Positions 32,920-42,614 are shown, counted from the stretch's first letter. The stretch: 64,000 nucleotides of DNA from JAURVT01 sp049059935 (GCF_049059935.1 NZ_JBMGQR010000013.1:17164-81163); one strand, 5' to 3'. Made by a program: numbers and translations. The notes: generated from the letters alone by a model not told the origin.

Positions 32920-34239
32920 TCAGCGCTCCAGGATGGCGGTGACGCCCTGGCCGCCGGCGGCGCAGATGGAGATGACGCCGCGACCCTTGCCCTTCTCGGC
33001 GAGCAGCTTGGCCAGGTTGGCGATGATGCGACCGCCGGTGGCGGCGAAGGGGTGACCGGCCGCGAGCGACGAGCCGGCGACGTTGAGCTTGGACCGGTCG
33101 ATCGAGCCGAGCGGCGCGTCCAGGCCGAGGCGCTCCTTGCAGAAGATCGGGTCCTCCCACGCCTTCAGCGTCGAGAGCACCTGCGACGCGAACGCCTCGT
33201 GGATCTCGTAGAAGTCGAAGTCCTGCAGGGTCAGGCCGTTGCGCTCGAGCATCCGCGGCATCGCGTACGCCGGCGCCATGAGCAGCCCCTCGCCCCCGTG
33301 GACGTAGTCGACCGCGGCGGTCTCGTAGTCGGTGAAGAACGCGAGCGGCTTCCAGCCCTTGGACTTGGCGTACGACTCCGAGGCCAGCAGCACCGCGGAC
33401 GCGCCGTCGGTGAGCGGGGTGGAGTTGGCGGCCGTCATCGTCGCGGCGGGCCCCTTGCCGAAGACCGGCTTCAGCGTCGACAGCTTCTCGACGCTCGAGT
33501 CGGCGCGCAGGTTCTGGTCGCGGTCGAGGCCCAGGAACGGCGTGACCAGGTCGTCCTCGAACCCGCGCTCGTAGGCCGCGGCGAGGTTGTGGTGCGAGGC
33601 CACGGCGAGCTCGTCCTGGTCCTCGCGCGAGATCTCCCACTCGACGGCGGTGAGCGCCTGGCTCTCGCCCATCGACAGGCCGGTGCGGGGCTCGGAGTTC
33701 TGCGGGATGGCCGGCACCAGGTGCGCGGGACGGACGCGGGCCAGCACCGCGAGGCGGGCCTGCAGCGTCTTGGCGCGGTTGGCGTCCAGCAGGATGCCGC
33801 GCAGCTTCTCGCCGACGGCGATGGGCGCGTCGGACGTGGTGTCCGAGCCACCCGCGATGCCGACCTCGATGCGTCCGAGGGCGATCTTGTTGGCCACCTG
33901 GATCGCGGCCTGGATGCCGGTGTCACAGGCCTGCTGGATGTCGTAGGCCGGGGTGTCGGGTGACAGCACCGAGCCGAGGACGGCCTCGCGGGTGAGGTTG
34001 AAGTCCTTGCTGTGCTTGAGCACGGCGCCGGCGACGACCTCGCCGACGCGCTCGCCCTCCAGGCCGTAGCGGGTGGCCAGACCGTCGACGGCGGCGGTCA
34101 GCATGTCCTGGTTCGAGGCGTGGCTGTAGACCGTGTTCGAGCGGGCGAACGGGATCCGGTTGCCGCCGATGACGGCCACTCGCTGCGCCGGGGACGGCTG
34201 GGCGGGCGTCTTGGCCTTGGTGGTCGAAGTCTGGGCCAT
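32920..34239 (-). CDS. Acetyl-CoA acyltransferase (thiolase), FadA2/FadI type
   Basis: 439 residues. Nucleophile Cys105 in IQQACDTGIQA, YEIHEAFASQ (HEAF in place of the NEAF of degradative AtoB-type enzymes, as in FadI/trifunctional thiolases), AAGHPFAATGGR, and the second cysteine in ICAAGGQG. It catalyses thiolytic cleavage or condensation of 3-ketoacyl-CoA. It is divergent from the FabG4-like reductase, the same arrangement as fadA2-fabG4-htdX in Mycobacterium. The first 17 residues (AQTSTTKAKTPAQPSPA) are a disordered extension. ATG preceded by GGAGCCCT. Confidence 0.92.
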   Translation of the reverse strand: MAQTSTTKAKTPAQPSPAQRVAVIGGNRIPFARSNTVYSHASNQDMLTAAVDGLATRYGLEGERVGEVVAGAVLKHSKDFNLTREAVLGSVLSPDTPAYDIQQACDTGIQAAIQVANKIALGRIEVGIAGGSDTTSDAPIAVGEKLRGILLDANRAKTLQARLAVLARVRPAHLVPAIPQNSEPRTGLSMGESQALTAVEWEISREDQDELAVASHHNLAAAYERGFEDDLVTPFLGLDRDQNLRADSSVEKLSTLKPVFGKGPAATMTAANSTPLTDGASAVLLASESYAKSKGWKPLAFFTDYETAAVDYVHGGEGLLMAPAYAMPRMLERNGLTLQDFDFYEIHEAFASQVLSTLKAWEDPIFCKERLGLDAPLGSIDRSKLNVAGSSLAAGHPFAATGGRIIANLAKLLAEKGKGRGVISICAAGGQGVTAILER

Positions 34240-34287
34240 GAGGGCTCCTCGTGATCTCGGTGCGGGGCTCGTTCGGCGTTGCCAGCG

Positions 34288-34305
34288 CCACACCCGCGGG
34301 TGTGG
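34288..34305. promoter_or_regulatory. 18-bp perfect palindrome in the thiolase/fabG divergent region
   Basis: CCACACCCGCGGGTGTGG, fully symmetric. It lies 49 bp upstream of the thiolase ATG and 77 bp upstream of the fabG ATG. It could be an operator for a second regulator or a hairpin in the thiolase leader. Confidence 0.5.
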
Positions 34306-34347
34306 ACTGCCTGGTGCCACCACGTTACAGTCGCAGAAGAGTTTCAG

Positions 34348-34360
34348 ATACCGTCGGTAT
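34348..34360. promoter_or_regulatory. TetR-like operator
   Basis: ATACCG-T-CGGTAT, a 13-bp odd-centre inverted repeat, 21 bp before the fabG ATG. It is AT-rich for this genome and placed to block a fabG promoter. The nearby TetR gene is the obvious candidate regulator. Confidence 0.55.
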
Positions 34361-34381
34361 TCGAGAGATGGGACACACCCG

Positions 34382-35746
34382 ATGAGCGACCGCTACCAGG
34401 CCCTGGCCCACAGCACGATCGGCAGGCTCGTGGTCAAGAACCTCGGGCTGCCCGACCCGCCGACCCTCGACCGGTGGGCGCCGGGCTCCCCCGTCGTCGA
34501 CGGCACCGTCCTCGTCGGCGCCGCCCCCGGCAGCACGCTGGGCGACAAGCTGGTGCACGCCCTCGGCGAGCTGGGCGTCACCACCGCCACCACCCGTCTC
34601 GACGGCGAGCGCTACAAGGCGCTCGTCCTCGACGCCACCGGCATCGACACCACGGCCGGCCTCGCCGCCATCCCGGAGTTCTTCCAGCCGGTGCTGCGCA
34701 GCCTGCGCTCCAGCGCCCGCGTGCTCGTGGTCGGCACCCCGCCCGCCGAGGCCGACGACGACGCCCGCGCGATCGCCCAGCGCTCCCTCGAGGGCCTCAC
34801 CCGCTCGCTCGGCAAGGAGATCGGCGGCGGCTCGACGGTCAACCTCGTCTACGTCGCCGACGGCGCGCACGACGCCCTGCGCTCGACGCTCGAGTTCCTG
34901 CTGTCGCCCAAGTCGGCGTACGTCTCGGGGCAGGTCGTCCGCGTGGGCACCGCCGGCGTCACCGAGGCCGCGACCGTCGACGACGCGCTGACGCCGCTCG
35001 CCGGCAAGGTCGCGCTCGTCACCGGCGCCTCGCGCGGGCTCGGCCTGGCGATGGCGCGCACGCTGCACCGCGACGGTGCGCACGTCATCGGGCTCGACAT
35101 CCCCCAGCTCGCCGGTGAGCTGCAGACGCAGATGGCCGAGATCGACGGCGACACCATCGCCCTCGACATCACCGCCAAGGACGCCCCGCAGCGTATCGCC
35201 CGCCACGTCAGCACCAAGACGTTCACCAAGAAGCACGGCGCGGGCCTCGACGTCCTGGTGCACAACGCCGGCGTCACCCGCGACAAGCGGCTGCGCAACA
35301 TGAAGACCGACATCTGGGACTCGGTGATCGACATCAACATCGGCGCCCCCCAGCGCATCACCGCCGAGCTCCTCGACCAGGACCTGCTCAAGCCCAACGC
35401 GAGCGTCATCGGCGTCTCGTCCATCGCGGGCATCGCCGGCAACAACGGCCAGACCAGCTACGCGACGTCCAAGGCGGCGGTGATCGGCTTCGTCGACGAG
35501 CTCGCACCCCGGGTGGCGGGCAAGGGCATCCGCGTCAACGCGGTCGCGCCGGGCTTCATCGAGACCGACATGGTCAAGACGATCCCGTTCGCCATCCGCG
35601 AGGCCGGACGTCGGATGAACTCGATGGCGCAGGGCGGTCAGCCCGTCGACGTCGCCGAGGCCGTCGCCTGGTACGCCAACCCCGGCTCGTCGGCGGTGTC
35701 GGGCAACGTCGTGCGCGTCTGCGGCCAGAGCCTGCTGGGCGCCTGA
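34382..35746 (+). CDS. fabG4: High-molecular-weight 3-oxoacyl-CoA/ACP reductase, FabG4 type
   Basis: 454 residues, the same length as mycobacterial FabG4. The N-terminal 190 residues form a flavodoxin-like domain without cofactor motif. The C-terminal SDR domain has TGASRGLG, VHNAGVT, SSIAG and YATSK, with the GFIETDM loop following. HMw FabGs reduce 3-ketoacyl-CoA with NADH. It is the first gene of an operon with a MaoC hydratase (1-bp overlap) and divergent from the thiolase; together they supply beta-keto reduction, hydration/dehydration and thiolysis of fatty acyl-CoA. ATG start. Confidence 0.93.
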   Translation: MSDRYQALAHSTIGRLVVKNLGLPDPPTLDRWAPGSPVVDGTVLVGAAPGSTLGDKLVHALGELGVTTATTRLDGERYKALVLDATGIDTTAGLAAIPEFFQPVLRSLRSSARVLVVGTPPAEADDDARAIAQRSLEGLTRSLGKEIGGGSTVNLVYVADGAHDALRSTLEFLLSPKSAYVSGQVVRVGTAGVTEAATVDDALTPLAGKVALVTGASRGLGLAMARTLHRDGAHVIGLDIPQLAGELQTQMAEIDGDTIALDITAKDAPQRIARHVSTKTFTKKHGAGLDVLVHNAGVTRDKRLRNMKTDIWDSVIDINIGAPQRITAELLDQDLLKPNASVIGVSSIAGIAGNNGQTSYATSKAAVIGFVDELAPRVAGKGIRVNAVAPGFIETDMVKTIPFAIREAGRRMNSMAQGGQPVDVAEAVAWYANPGSSAVSGNVVRVCGQSLLGA

Positions 35747-36630
35747 TGGCCACCCGCACGCTCGACGGCGCCCCGTCCACCCTGCCCCTCTACCTGCGCG
35801 CGGCGCTCCCGGCGCTGCCGGTGGTGGGCTCGCTGCCGGGCGTGCGGCACGCGTCGGGCGACGTGCCCGACCTGACCCTGCGGCGCGAGGGCGTGGGCAC
35901 CGACGTCCGCGCGCTCAGCGACTACGCCAAGGTCTGCGGCTTCTCGCTCGGCTCGGAGCTGCCGGTCACCTACCCGCACATGGCCGCGTTCGCGCTGCAC
36001 CTGCAGCTGATGTGCGACACCGCGTTCCCGTTCGCCCCGATGGGCCTGGTGCACCTGCGCAACACGATCGTCCAGCACCGCCCGATCGGCACCGGCGAGA
36101 GGTTCGAGGTCGAGGTGCGCGGCGCGCGCCTGCGTCCCCACCCCAAGGGCCGGCTGGTCGACATCGACACCTCGGTGACGGCGTCGGGAACGCTGGTGTG
36201 GGAGGAGGTCACCACGCTGCTGGCCCGCGGGTCGGGTCGTGGGGACGAGGAGACCGCGCCGCCGCTCGACGGCGTCGAGGCGCCCGTCGGGTCCACCCGG
36301 TGGCGCCTGCCCGCCGACCTCGGTCGTCAGTACGCGGCCGTCTCCGGCGACCGCAACCCGATCCACCTCTACCAGGTGACGGCCAAGGCCTTCGGGTTCC
36401 CGCGGCAGATCGCGCACGGCATGTGGACCAAGGCGCGCGCCCTCGCCGCGCTGCAGGGACGCCTGCCCGACGCGGTCCGCGTCGACGTGGAGTTCCGCAA
36501 GCCCGTCCTGCTGCCCACCACGGTGCAGCTCGGCACGTCCACGGACGGCGACGCCACCACGTTCGGCGTCACCAGCACCCGCGGCGACCGGACGTCGACG
36601 CACCTCGTGGGGCGCGCCACCCCCGCCTAG
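35746..36630 (+). CDS. MaoC-family (R)-specific 3-hydroxyacyl dehydratase, HtdX-like
   Basis: 294 residues with a degenerate N-terminal hot-dog half and a C-terminal catalytic hot-dog half. The latter carries the hydratase motif around YAAVSGDRNPIHLYQVTAKA (Asp and His of D-x4-H) and GFPRQIAHGMW. Its position after fabG4, with TGATG overlap, matches htdX (Rv0241c) in Mycobacterium. It would interconvert 2-enoyl- and 3-hydroxyacyl-CoA. Probably cytoplasmic. The ending bases TAG are followed at once by the ATG of a small membrane protein gene. Confidence 0.9.
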   Translation: MATRTLDGAPSTLPLYLRAALPALPVVGSLPGVRHASGDVPDLTLRREGVGTDVRALSDYAKVCGFSLGSELPVTYPHMAAFALHLQLMCDTAFPFAPMGLVHLRNTIVQHRPIGTGERFEVEVRGARLRPHPKGRLVDIDTSVTASGTLVWEEVTTLLARGSGRGDEETAPPLDGVEAPVGSTRWRLPADLGRQYAAVSGDRNPIHLYQVTAKAFGFPRQIAHGMWTKARALAALQGRLPDAVRVDVEFRKPVLLPTTVQLGTSTDGDATTFGVTSTRGDRTSTHLVGRATPA

Positions 36631-36631
36631 G

Positions 36632-37087
36632 ATGACGTCGAGCCGTCAGGGCGAGTCGATCGGGGACGACGTGCAGGATCCGCACCGCACACTGGTGGCC
36701 GGTCTCGGTGCGGGTGCGTTCGTCCTGTCGGTGGCGAGCGTGGGCCTGCGGCTCGGTTGGCAGGCGACGACGGTGACTGCGGTGTTGGTCGTGGTCGCGA
36801 CCGCCATCCTGGCCTGGACAGGGTTCCGGCTCCGCTGGCTCGCCCTGGTCTGGGTCCCCGCAGCCGCCTTCCCCGTGTCCGTGTACCTGGGCGGCGCCAC
36901 CTGGTCGTGGGTCCTGCACGACACCCAGGGCGTCACCCTGCCGGAGATCACCCTCGGGCTGGTGCTGGGGGTCTGGTACACCGGGCTCCTGCTCGGACCC
37001 TGGGTGCTCGCGACGGCCGTGCTGCGCCACCTGCTCAGCACCCCCTCCACCCGACCGAGCTACGACCTCGACGAGCTGCACTCCTGA
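36632..37087 (+). CDS. Small four-helix membrane protein of unknown function
   Basis: 151 residues. After a hydrophilic start, four hydrophobic segments are visible: VAGLGAGAFVLSVASVGLRL, ATTVTAVLVVVATAILAW, LALVWVPAAAFPVSVYLG and LGLVLGVWYTGLLLGPWVLA, followed by a charged tail (STRPSYDLDELHS). No family recognised. The ATG is 1 bp after the dehydratase TAG, so it is probably the last gene of the fabG4 operon. An internal GTG at 36671 is an alternative start, with the transmembrane part unchanged. Confidence 0.6.
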   Translation: MTSSRQGESIGDDVQDPHRTLVAGLGAGAFVLSVASVGLRLGWQATTVTAVLVVVATAILAWTGFRLRWLALVWVPAAAFPVSVYLGGATWSWVLHDTQGVTLPEITLGLVLGVWYTGLLLGPWVLATAVLRHLLSTPSTRPSYDLDELHS

Positions 37088-37097
37088 CGCGAGCGCG

Positions 37098-37982
37098 TCA
37101 GCGCTTGCGGGAGGGGTCGACGGGGCGGACCAGGCCCTCCTGGGCGACGCTGGCGACCAGCGTGCCGTCCTGGGCATAGACGTTGCCGGTGGCGAACCCG
37201 CGCGCGCCCGAGGCCGACGGCGACGTCTGGTCGTAGAGCATCCACTCGTCGGCCCGGATGTCGCGGTGGAACCACACGGCGTGGTCGAGCGAGGCGGCCT
37301 GCACCTTGCTCGAGCCGATGATGACGCCGTGCGGCACCAGCGCCGAGCCGAGCAACGTGAGGTCGCTGGCGTAGGTGAGCACGGCGGCGTTGAGCGCGGG
37401 GTCGTCGCCGGCGGGCATCTGGCCGTTGCCGCGGAACCACAGCCGCTGGACGGCCGGCACGTGCTCGCGGTCGGCGCCACCCTCGGGGCGGTTGTCGCCC
37501 ACGTAGCGCACCTCGAGCGCGGCCCACTCCTCGCGCCAGCGACGGGCGCGCTCGCCGTCGGCGGCGCCGAACAGCTGGTCGAGGGTGAGCGAGTCCTCCA
37601 CCTTGGGCACGTCGGGCATGACGTCCTGGTGGTCCCAGCCCGGCTCCTCGCGGTGGAACGACGCCGTCAGGTAGTAGATGATCTCGCCGTGCTGGCGCGC
37701 CGAGACCCGGCGCGTGCTGAAGGAGCCGCCGTCGCGGATGCGCTGCACGTCGTAGACGATCGGGATCGCCGGGTCGCCGCCGAGGATGAAGTACGAGTGC
37801 AGCGAGTGCACGCGACGACCTGCGTCGACGGTGGCCGACGCCGCCATCAGGGCCTGCGCGGCCACCTGCCCGCCGAACACGCGCACCAGCGCGGAGTCGC
37901 GGGGCTGCGTGCCGCGGTAGAGGTCCACCTCGAGCTGCTCGACCTCGAGCAGCTCGACGAGCTCGTCCAGGGAAGAAGGCAT
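37098..37982 (-). CDS. tesB: Acyl-CoA thioesterase II
   Basis: 294 residues, double hot-dog fold. TesB features are FGGQVAAQALMAA near the N-terminus, HSLHSYFILGGDPAIPIVYD, DGGSFSTRRVSARQ in the middle and ASLDHAVWFHRD plus YDQTSPSASGARGFA at the C-terminus. The catalytic Asp and Gln/Thr of the TesB group fall in these segments. It hydrolyses medium- to long-chain acyl-CoA to free acid and CoA. It converges on the small membrane protein gene, near other acyl-CoA genes. ATG start. Confidence 0.95.
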   Translation of the reverse strand: MPSSLDELVELLEVEQLEVDLYRGTQPRDSALVRVFGGQVAAQALMAASATVDAGRRVHSLHSYFILGGDPAIPIVYDVQRIRDGGSFSTRRVSARQHGEIIYYLTASFHREEPGWDHQDVMPDVPKVEDSLTLDQLFGAADGERARRWREEWAALEVRYVGDNRPEGGADREHVPAVQRLWFRGNGQMPAGDDPALNAAVLTYASDLTLLGSALVPHGVIIGSSKVQAASLDHAVWFHRDIRADEWMLYDQTSPSASGARGFATGNVYAQDGTLVASVAQEGLVRPVDPSRKR

Positions 37983-38024
37983 GGCAGGGATCCTGTCATG
38001 CCCGGGGACGTGCGTGGTGGCAGG

Positions 38025-38951
38025 TCAGTCGCGGTCGTCCGGGCGGTCCATGCGGGCGAGGAAGCGCTCGAACTGCTGCCCGAGCTCGTCGGCGCTGGGG
38101 ATCTCCTCGTCGTCGGCGAGCAGGGAGTCCTCGGCGCCGCGGGTGAACACGTCGTACTGCTGCTCCAGCCCGGCGAGCACCGCGCCGCCGTCCTGCTCGG
38201 CGATCTGCTTCTCGATGTCGGCGAGCGTGTCGGCCTGCTTGAGCCGCAGCGGCTCGAGGTCGAGCTGCAGGCCGGTGCGGTGCGAGAGCGCCTCGAGCAG
38301 CGAGATCGCGGCCGTCGGGTAGTCGATCTGCGCCAGGTACTGCGGCACGTGCACCACGTAGCCGACGGCGTCGTGGTCCCACTCCCCCAGCCGGCGCTCG
38401 AGCAGGGCCTGCGCGCTGCCGGGCACGACGAGCTGGCCGGACCACAGGTTCTTGCGGTCGACGAGGTCGGGGCGCGTGGCGTGCGAGGTGATCATCAGCG
38501 GACGGGTGTGCGGCACGCCCATGGGGACGGCGCCGAGACCCACCGAGAGCGAGACGTCGAAGGCGTCGACGACGTCGTGGACCTCGCCGACGAACTGCTC
38601 CCAGCGGTAGTCGGGCTCGGGACCGGTGAGCAGCAGGTACGGCGTGCCGGCGGCGTCGTGCTGCAGCCGGACGTCGAGGCGCGGGGCGTCGTACGAGGTG
38701 TACGCGTCGCGGTCGAACACCATCGGGGGACGACGGGCGCGGTAGTCGTAGAAGTCGTCGACGTCGAAGGACGCGACGACGGGGGCGTCGTCCTCGGCCA
38801 GGTGCTGGGCGGCCAGGCGCGGCGCGGAGCCGGCACCGAGGAACCCGTCGAGCGCGTGCACCAGCACCGGACGCGTCCCGGGCGGCAGCAAGCCGTCCGT
38901 GGGGTCGTCGTCCTTGCCGCCGCGGGAGAAGTACTGCGAGAACCTGCTCAT
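38025..38951 (-). CDS. PAC2-family (proteasome-assembly-chaperone-like) protein
   Basis: 308 residues. Recognisable PAC2 features are the opening PVLVHALDGFLGAGSAPRLAA, FDVDDFYDYRARRP, and the PEPDYRWEQFV and GLGAVPMGVPHTRP segments. Actinobacterial PAC2 proteins are widespread and of undefined role; homologues are related to eukaryotic proteasome assembly chaperones. The C-terminal 70 residues are helical and acidic (LADDEEIPSADELGQQFERF). ATG at 38951, preceded by GGGAGAGG; a GTG one codon earlier is possible. Confidence 0.85.
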   Translation of the reverse strand: MSRFSQYFSRGGKDDDPTDGLLPPGTRPVLVHALDGFLGAGSAPRLAAQHLAEDDAPVVASFDVDDFYDYRARRPPMVFDRDAYTSYDAPRLDVRLQHDAAGTPYLLLTGPEPDYRWEQFVGEVHDVVDAFDVSLSVGLGAVPMGVPHTRPLMITSHATRPDLVDRKNLWSGQLVVPGSAQALLERRLGEWDHDAVGYVVHVPQYLAQIDYPTAAISLLEALSHRTGLQLDLEPLRLKQADTLADIEKQIAEQDGGAVLAGLEQQYDVFTRGAEDSLLADDEEIPSADELGQQFERFLARMDRPDDRD

Positions 38952-39003
38952 CACGCCTCTCCCAACGCATCTGCAGGCGAAGCGATTCCGCCGTGCCCCC
39001 AGC

Positions 39004-40506
39004 CTACTGCGAGACCTCCCCGCGCTCGCGCTGGCCGAGGCGGCTGTGCTGGCGGCCGTACGCGAAGTACACGACGATGCCGAGCGCCATCCAGATCAGG
39101 AACCGGATCCAGGTCTCGCCCTCGAGGTTGAGCATCAGGTAGACGCACAGGATGGTGGCGAGCGTCGCCACGACCGCCACCGCGGGCACGCGGAACGCGC
39201 GCGGCAGGTCGGGGTGCGTGCGGCGCAGGATGACCACGCCGATGCTCACCAGCGTGAAGGCGAACAGGGTGCCGATGTTCACCAGCTTGGCCAGCTCGCC
39301 CAGCGGCACGAAGCCCGAGATGGCGGCGACGGCGACGCCCGTGATGAGGGTGATCCGGTACGGCGTGCCGAACTTGGGGTGGGTGCGGGCCAGGCCGCGC
39401 GGCAGCAGGCCGTCGCGCGCCATCGCGAACGCGACGCGGGTCTGGCCGAGCATCAGGATCATCACCACGACGGTCAGGCCGATGCAGGCGCCGATCGCGA
39501 TGATGTTGCCCATCCAGGTCAGACCGACGGCGTCGAACGCGGTGGCGAGCGGTGCACCGTCCTCGGCGTCGATCTCGCGGTAGTCCTGCATGCCGGTGAT
39601 GATCAGACTGACCGCCATGTAGAGCACGGTGACGATGGCCAGCGAGCCCAGGATGCCGATCGGGACGTCGCGCTGGGGGTTCTTGACCTCCTCGGCGGTG
39701 GTGGCCACCACGTCGAAGCCGATGAACGCGAAGAACACGAGCGCGGCGGCCGAGATGACGCCGGCCAGGCCGTAGGTGGCGGGCTCGATGCCGAGGATGG
39801 TCTGGATCAGCGGGGTGTCGAGGAAGCCGCCGCCCGTGCCGTCCGAAGGCTGCGACGGCGGGATGAACGGCGTCCAGTTGCTCACCGAGACGTAGCCGAC
39901 GCCCGCGACGATGACGAGCGCGACCACGGCCAGCTTGATCGCGACGACCACCTGGTTGAAGACGCTGGAGAACTTGATGCCGCCGATCAGGATGCCCATC
40001 ACGAGCAGCGAGATGACGATGGCGGGCAGGTCGACGACGCCGTCGCCCGACGCCGACTGCAACGACGCCGGCAGCGCGAACGGGGTGCCGTCCAGGAGCG
40101 TGTTGAGGTAGCCCGAGAAGCCCGAGGCGAGCGCGGCCGAGCCGATGGTGAACTCGAGCACCAGGTCCCAGCCGATGATCCAGGCGATCAGCTCGCCGAA
40201 CGTGGCGTAGGAGAACGTGTAGGCGCTGCCGGCGACGGGCACCGTCGAGGCGAACTCGGCGTAGCAGAGCGCCGCGAGCCCGCACGCGAGCGCCGCGATG
40301 AGGAACGACAGCGCGATCGCCGGACCGGCGTTGGTCTTGGCGACCTGACCGGTGATGACGAAGATGCCGGCGCCGATGATGACGCCGACGCCGAAGACCA
40401 CGAGGTCGAGCGCCCCGAGGTTCTTCTTGAGCTGGTGCTCCGGCTCCTCGGTGTCCTTGATCGACTGCTCGACCGACTTCCTGCGCATGACGCTCCCGCT
40501 GCTCAT
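39004..40506 (-). CDS. APC-family amino acid permease, CAT/YfnA-like
   Basis: 500 residues, about twelve transmembrane segments. The N-terminal GVGVIIGAGIFVITGQVAKT and the central FFAFIGFDVVATTAEEVKNP motifs are those of cationic-amino-acid-type permeases. Its N-terminal cytoplasmic segment (MRRKSVEQSIKDTEEPEHQL) also matches that subfamily. Proton-coupled uptake of an amino acid is expected; the substrate is open. The frame starts ATG at 40506, with a second ATG at 40488. Monocistronic between PAC2 and dxs. Confidence 0.93.
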   Translation of the reverse strand: MSSGSVMRRKSVEQSIKDTEEPEHQLKKNLGALDLVVFGVGVIIGAGIFVITGQVAKTNAGPAIALSFLIAALACGLAALCYAEFASTVPVAGSAYTFSYATFGELIAWIIGWDLVLEFTIGSAALASGFSGYLNTLLDGTPFALPASLQSASGDGVVDLPAIVISLLVMGILIGGIKFSSVFNQVVVAIKLAVVALVIVAGVGYVSVSNWTPFIPPSQPSDGTGGGFLDTPLIQTILGIEPATYGLAGVISAAALVFFAFIGFDVVATTAEEVKNPQRDVPIGILGSLAIVTVLYMAVSLIITGMQDYREIDAEDGAPLATAFDAVGLTWMGNIIAIGACIGLTVVVMILMLGQTRVAFAMARDGLLPRGLARTHPKFGTPYRITLITGVAVAAISGFVPLGELAKLVNIGTLFAFTLVSIGVVILRRTHPDLPRAFRVPAVAVVATLATILCVYLMLNLEGETWIRFLIWMALGIVVYFAYGRQHSRLGQRERGEVSQ

Positions 40507-40546
40507 GAGCGGGAGACTATGAGACGCGGACGCCCCGGCGCGACTC

Positions 40547-42406
40547 TCAGAGGTGCGCGAGCGTGTCGGCCAGGACGGCCGGCGGGGTGAGTCCGACGCG
40601 CTCGAGGATCTTGTCGCGCTTGGCGTGCGTCAGGAACTCCTGCGGCACGGCGTGGACGCGCACCGGGGTGGTGACGTCGGCGTCCGACAGCGCCTGGGTG
40701 ACCATCGACCCGACTCCGCCGACGCGGCCGTTGTCCTCGAGGCAGACGACGAGGTCGTGCTCGCGCGCGAGGTCGACGATCGAGGCGTCGACGGGCTTGA
40801 CCCAGCGGGGGTCGACGACGGTGCTGCGGTGGCCGGCGTCGTGCAGGCCCACGCCGACCGCGAGGCCGGTGGGCACCATCGAGCCGACGGCGACGACGAG
40901 CACGCGCGGGTCGACGTCGCGGCGCAGGACGTCGGTGGTGCCGACCCGCTCGAGGGCCGGGACGTCGTCGGGCACGGGGGTCTTGGCGTAGCGGATGACG
41001 GTGGGCGCGTCGTCGACGTCGACGGCCTCGCGCAGCAGCTCGCGCAGCTGCGACCCGTCGCGCGGTGCCGCGAGGCGCAGGCCGGGCACGAGGTTCATGA
41101 TCGACAGGTCCCACATGCCGTTGTGGCTCGCGCCGTCGTCGCCGGTGACGCCGGCGCGGTCGAGCACGAACGTGACGCCGCAGCGGTGCAGGGCGACGTC
41201 GAGGAGCACCTGGTCGAAGGCGCGGTTGAGGAAGGTGGCGTAGACGGCGAAGACCGGGTGCAGCCCACCCATCGCGAGGCCGGCGGCGCTCGTGACGGCG
41301 TGCTGCTCGGCGATGCCGACGTCGAAGACGCGGTCGGGGAACTTGTCGGCGAACGCGTCGAGACCCACCGGGTAGAGCATGGCGGCGGTGATGCCGACGA
41401 CGTCGGGCCGCTCGTCGGCGATGCGCACGATCTCGTCGCGGAACACCGACGTCCACTTGGGCGGCTCGACGGTGGTGGCCAGGCCCGTGGCGCGGTCGAA
41501 GACGCCGGCCTGGTGCATCTGGTCGATCTCGTTGGAGACCGCGAGGTCGTAGCCCTTGCCCTTGGTGGTGAGGACGTGGACGAGCACCGGGCCGCCGAAG
41601 CTGCGGGCGCGGGTGAGGGCCTGCTCGACGGCGCGGCGGTCGTGGCCGTCGATGGGGCCGATGTACTTCAGCCCGAGGTCCTCGAACATCCCCTGCGGCG
41701 CGAGCGCGTCCTTGAGGCCCTTCTTGACCGCGTGCATCGCCTCGTACGCCGCCGGGCCGACCAGGCGGGTGCCGGTGACGATGTCCTTGATCTTCTCCAG
41801 CGTCGGCTCGTAGCGCGGGCTGGTGCGCAGGCTCGTCAGGTGGTCGGCGAGGCCGCCGACCGTCGGCATGTAGCTGCGTCCGTTGTCGTTGACGACGACG
41901 ACCAGGCGGCGGTCGCGGTCGGCGGCGATGTTGTTGAGCGCCTCCCAGGCCATGCCGCCGGTGAGGGCACCGTCGCCGATCACGGCGACCACGTGGTCGT
42001 CTCGGCCGAGGATCATGTTGGCCTTGGCCAGCCCGTCGGCGTAGGACAGCGACGTGGAGGCGTGCGAGTTCTCGACGACGTCGTGCGGGGACTCGCCGCG
42101 GTCGGGGTAGCCCGACAGGCCACCCTCCTTGCGGAGCATGTCGAAGCCGTCGGCGCGTCCGGTGACCATCTTGTGCACGTACGCCTGGTGCCCGGTGTCC
42201 CAGACCACCTTGTCGCGCGGGGAGTCGAAGACGCGGTGGATCGCCAGCGTCAGCTCGACGACGCCGAGGTTGGGGCCGAGGTGCCCGCTGTGCGCCGCGA
42301 CGGCGACGATGACCCGCTCGCGGATCTCCTCGGCGAGCTCGTCCAGCTGCTCGTCGGTGAGGTCGCGGAGGTCCGCGGGCTCGCCGATGTGGTCGAGCAG
42401 GCTCAT
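40547..42406 (-). CDS. dxs: 1-deoxy-D-xylulose-5-phosphate synthase
   Basis: 619 residues. TPP-binding [16 protein letters not shown], the N-terminal [15 protein letters not shown] and [13 protein letters not shown], the middle-domain catalytic Glu-His region GIAEQHAV, and the transketolase C-terminal domain. It condenses pyruvate and glyceraldehyde-3-phosphate to DXP, the first step of the MEP isoprenoid pathway. ATG chosen at 42406 because [14 protein letters not shown] is the usual DXS N-terminus and GGAGG precedes it. A TACCAT -10-like element lies about 45 nt upstream on the same strand. Confidence 0.98.
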   Translation of the reverse strand: MSLLDHIGEPADLRDLTDEQLDELAEEIRERVIVAVAAHSGHLGPNLGVVELTLAIHRVFDSPRDKVVWDTGHQAYVHKMVTGRADGFDMLRKEGGLSGYPDRGESPHDVVENSHASTSLSYADGLAKANMILGRDDHVVAVIGDGALTGGMAWEALNNIAADRDRRLVVVVNDNGRSYMPTVGGLADHLTSLRTSPRYEPTLEKIKDIVTGTRLVGPAAYEAMHAVKKGLKDALAPQGMFEDLGLKYIGPIDGHDRRAVEQALTRARSFGGPVLVHVLTTKGKGYDLAVSNEIDQMHQAGVFDRATGLATTVEPPKWTSVFRDEIVRIADERPDVVGITAAMLYPVGLDAFADKFPDRVFDVGIAEQHAVTSAAGLAMGGLHPVFAVYATFLNRAFDQVLLDVALHRCGVTFVLDRAGVTGDDGASHNGMWDLSIMNLVPGLRLAAPRDGSQLRELLREAVDVDDAPTVIRYAKTPVPDDVPALERVGTTDVLRRDVDPRVLVVAVGSMVPTGLAVGVGLHDAGHRSTVVDPRWVKPVDASIVDLAREHDLVVCLEDNGRVGGVGSMVTQALSDADVTTPVRVHAVPQEFLTHAKRDKILERVGLTPPAVLADTLAHL

Positions 42407-42564
42407 GGACGACAGACCTCCGGATCGGTGTACAGGGAACCTCTCGATGGTAACGGGCCGGGGGTGGGGAGCGCCGGACCGTCGTCGCGGGACCACCCGT
42501 CCGGGGTCGGCGCGGCACGTAACAGGGGCACCGTCGGCCCCACGTCACCCGGGAATCCGTCCCG

Positions 42565-42588
42565 GACCACGGAGAACTTCCCGTGGTC
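42565..42588. repeat. Inverted repeat 1 of the dxs-upstream palindrome cluster
   Basis: Arms GACCACGG/CCGTGGTC, 8-nt loop AGAACTTC. It lies in the 234-bp gap between dxs and the methyltransferase gene. Its right half belongs to the 45-bp repeat found again at 63956-64000. Confidence 0.6.
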
Positions 42589-42614
42589 TCGTCGGTTTCC
42601 CAGGTGAACCTGGG
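42570..42614. repeat. 45-bp repeat, copy 1
   Basis: Base-for-base identical to 63956-64000, 21 kb away and upstream of aconitase; homology is lost on the left of both copies, and on the right the second copy is cut by the window end. It contains GGAGAACTTCCCGTGGTC followed by the TTCCCAGGT palindrome. Intergenic in both places. Confidence 0.85.
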
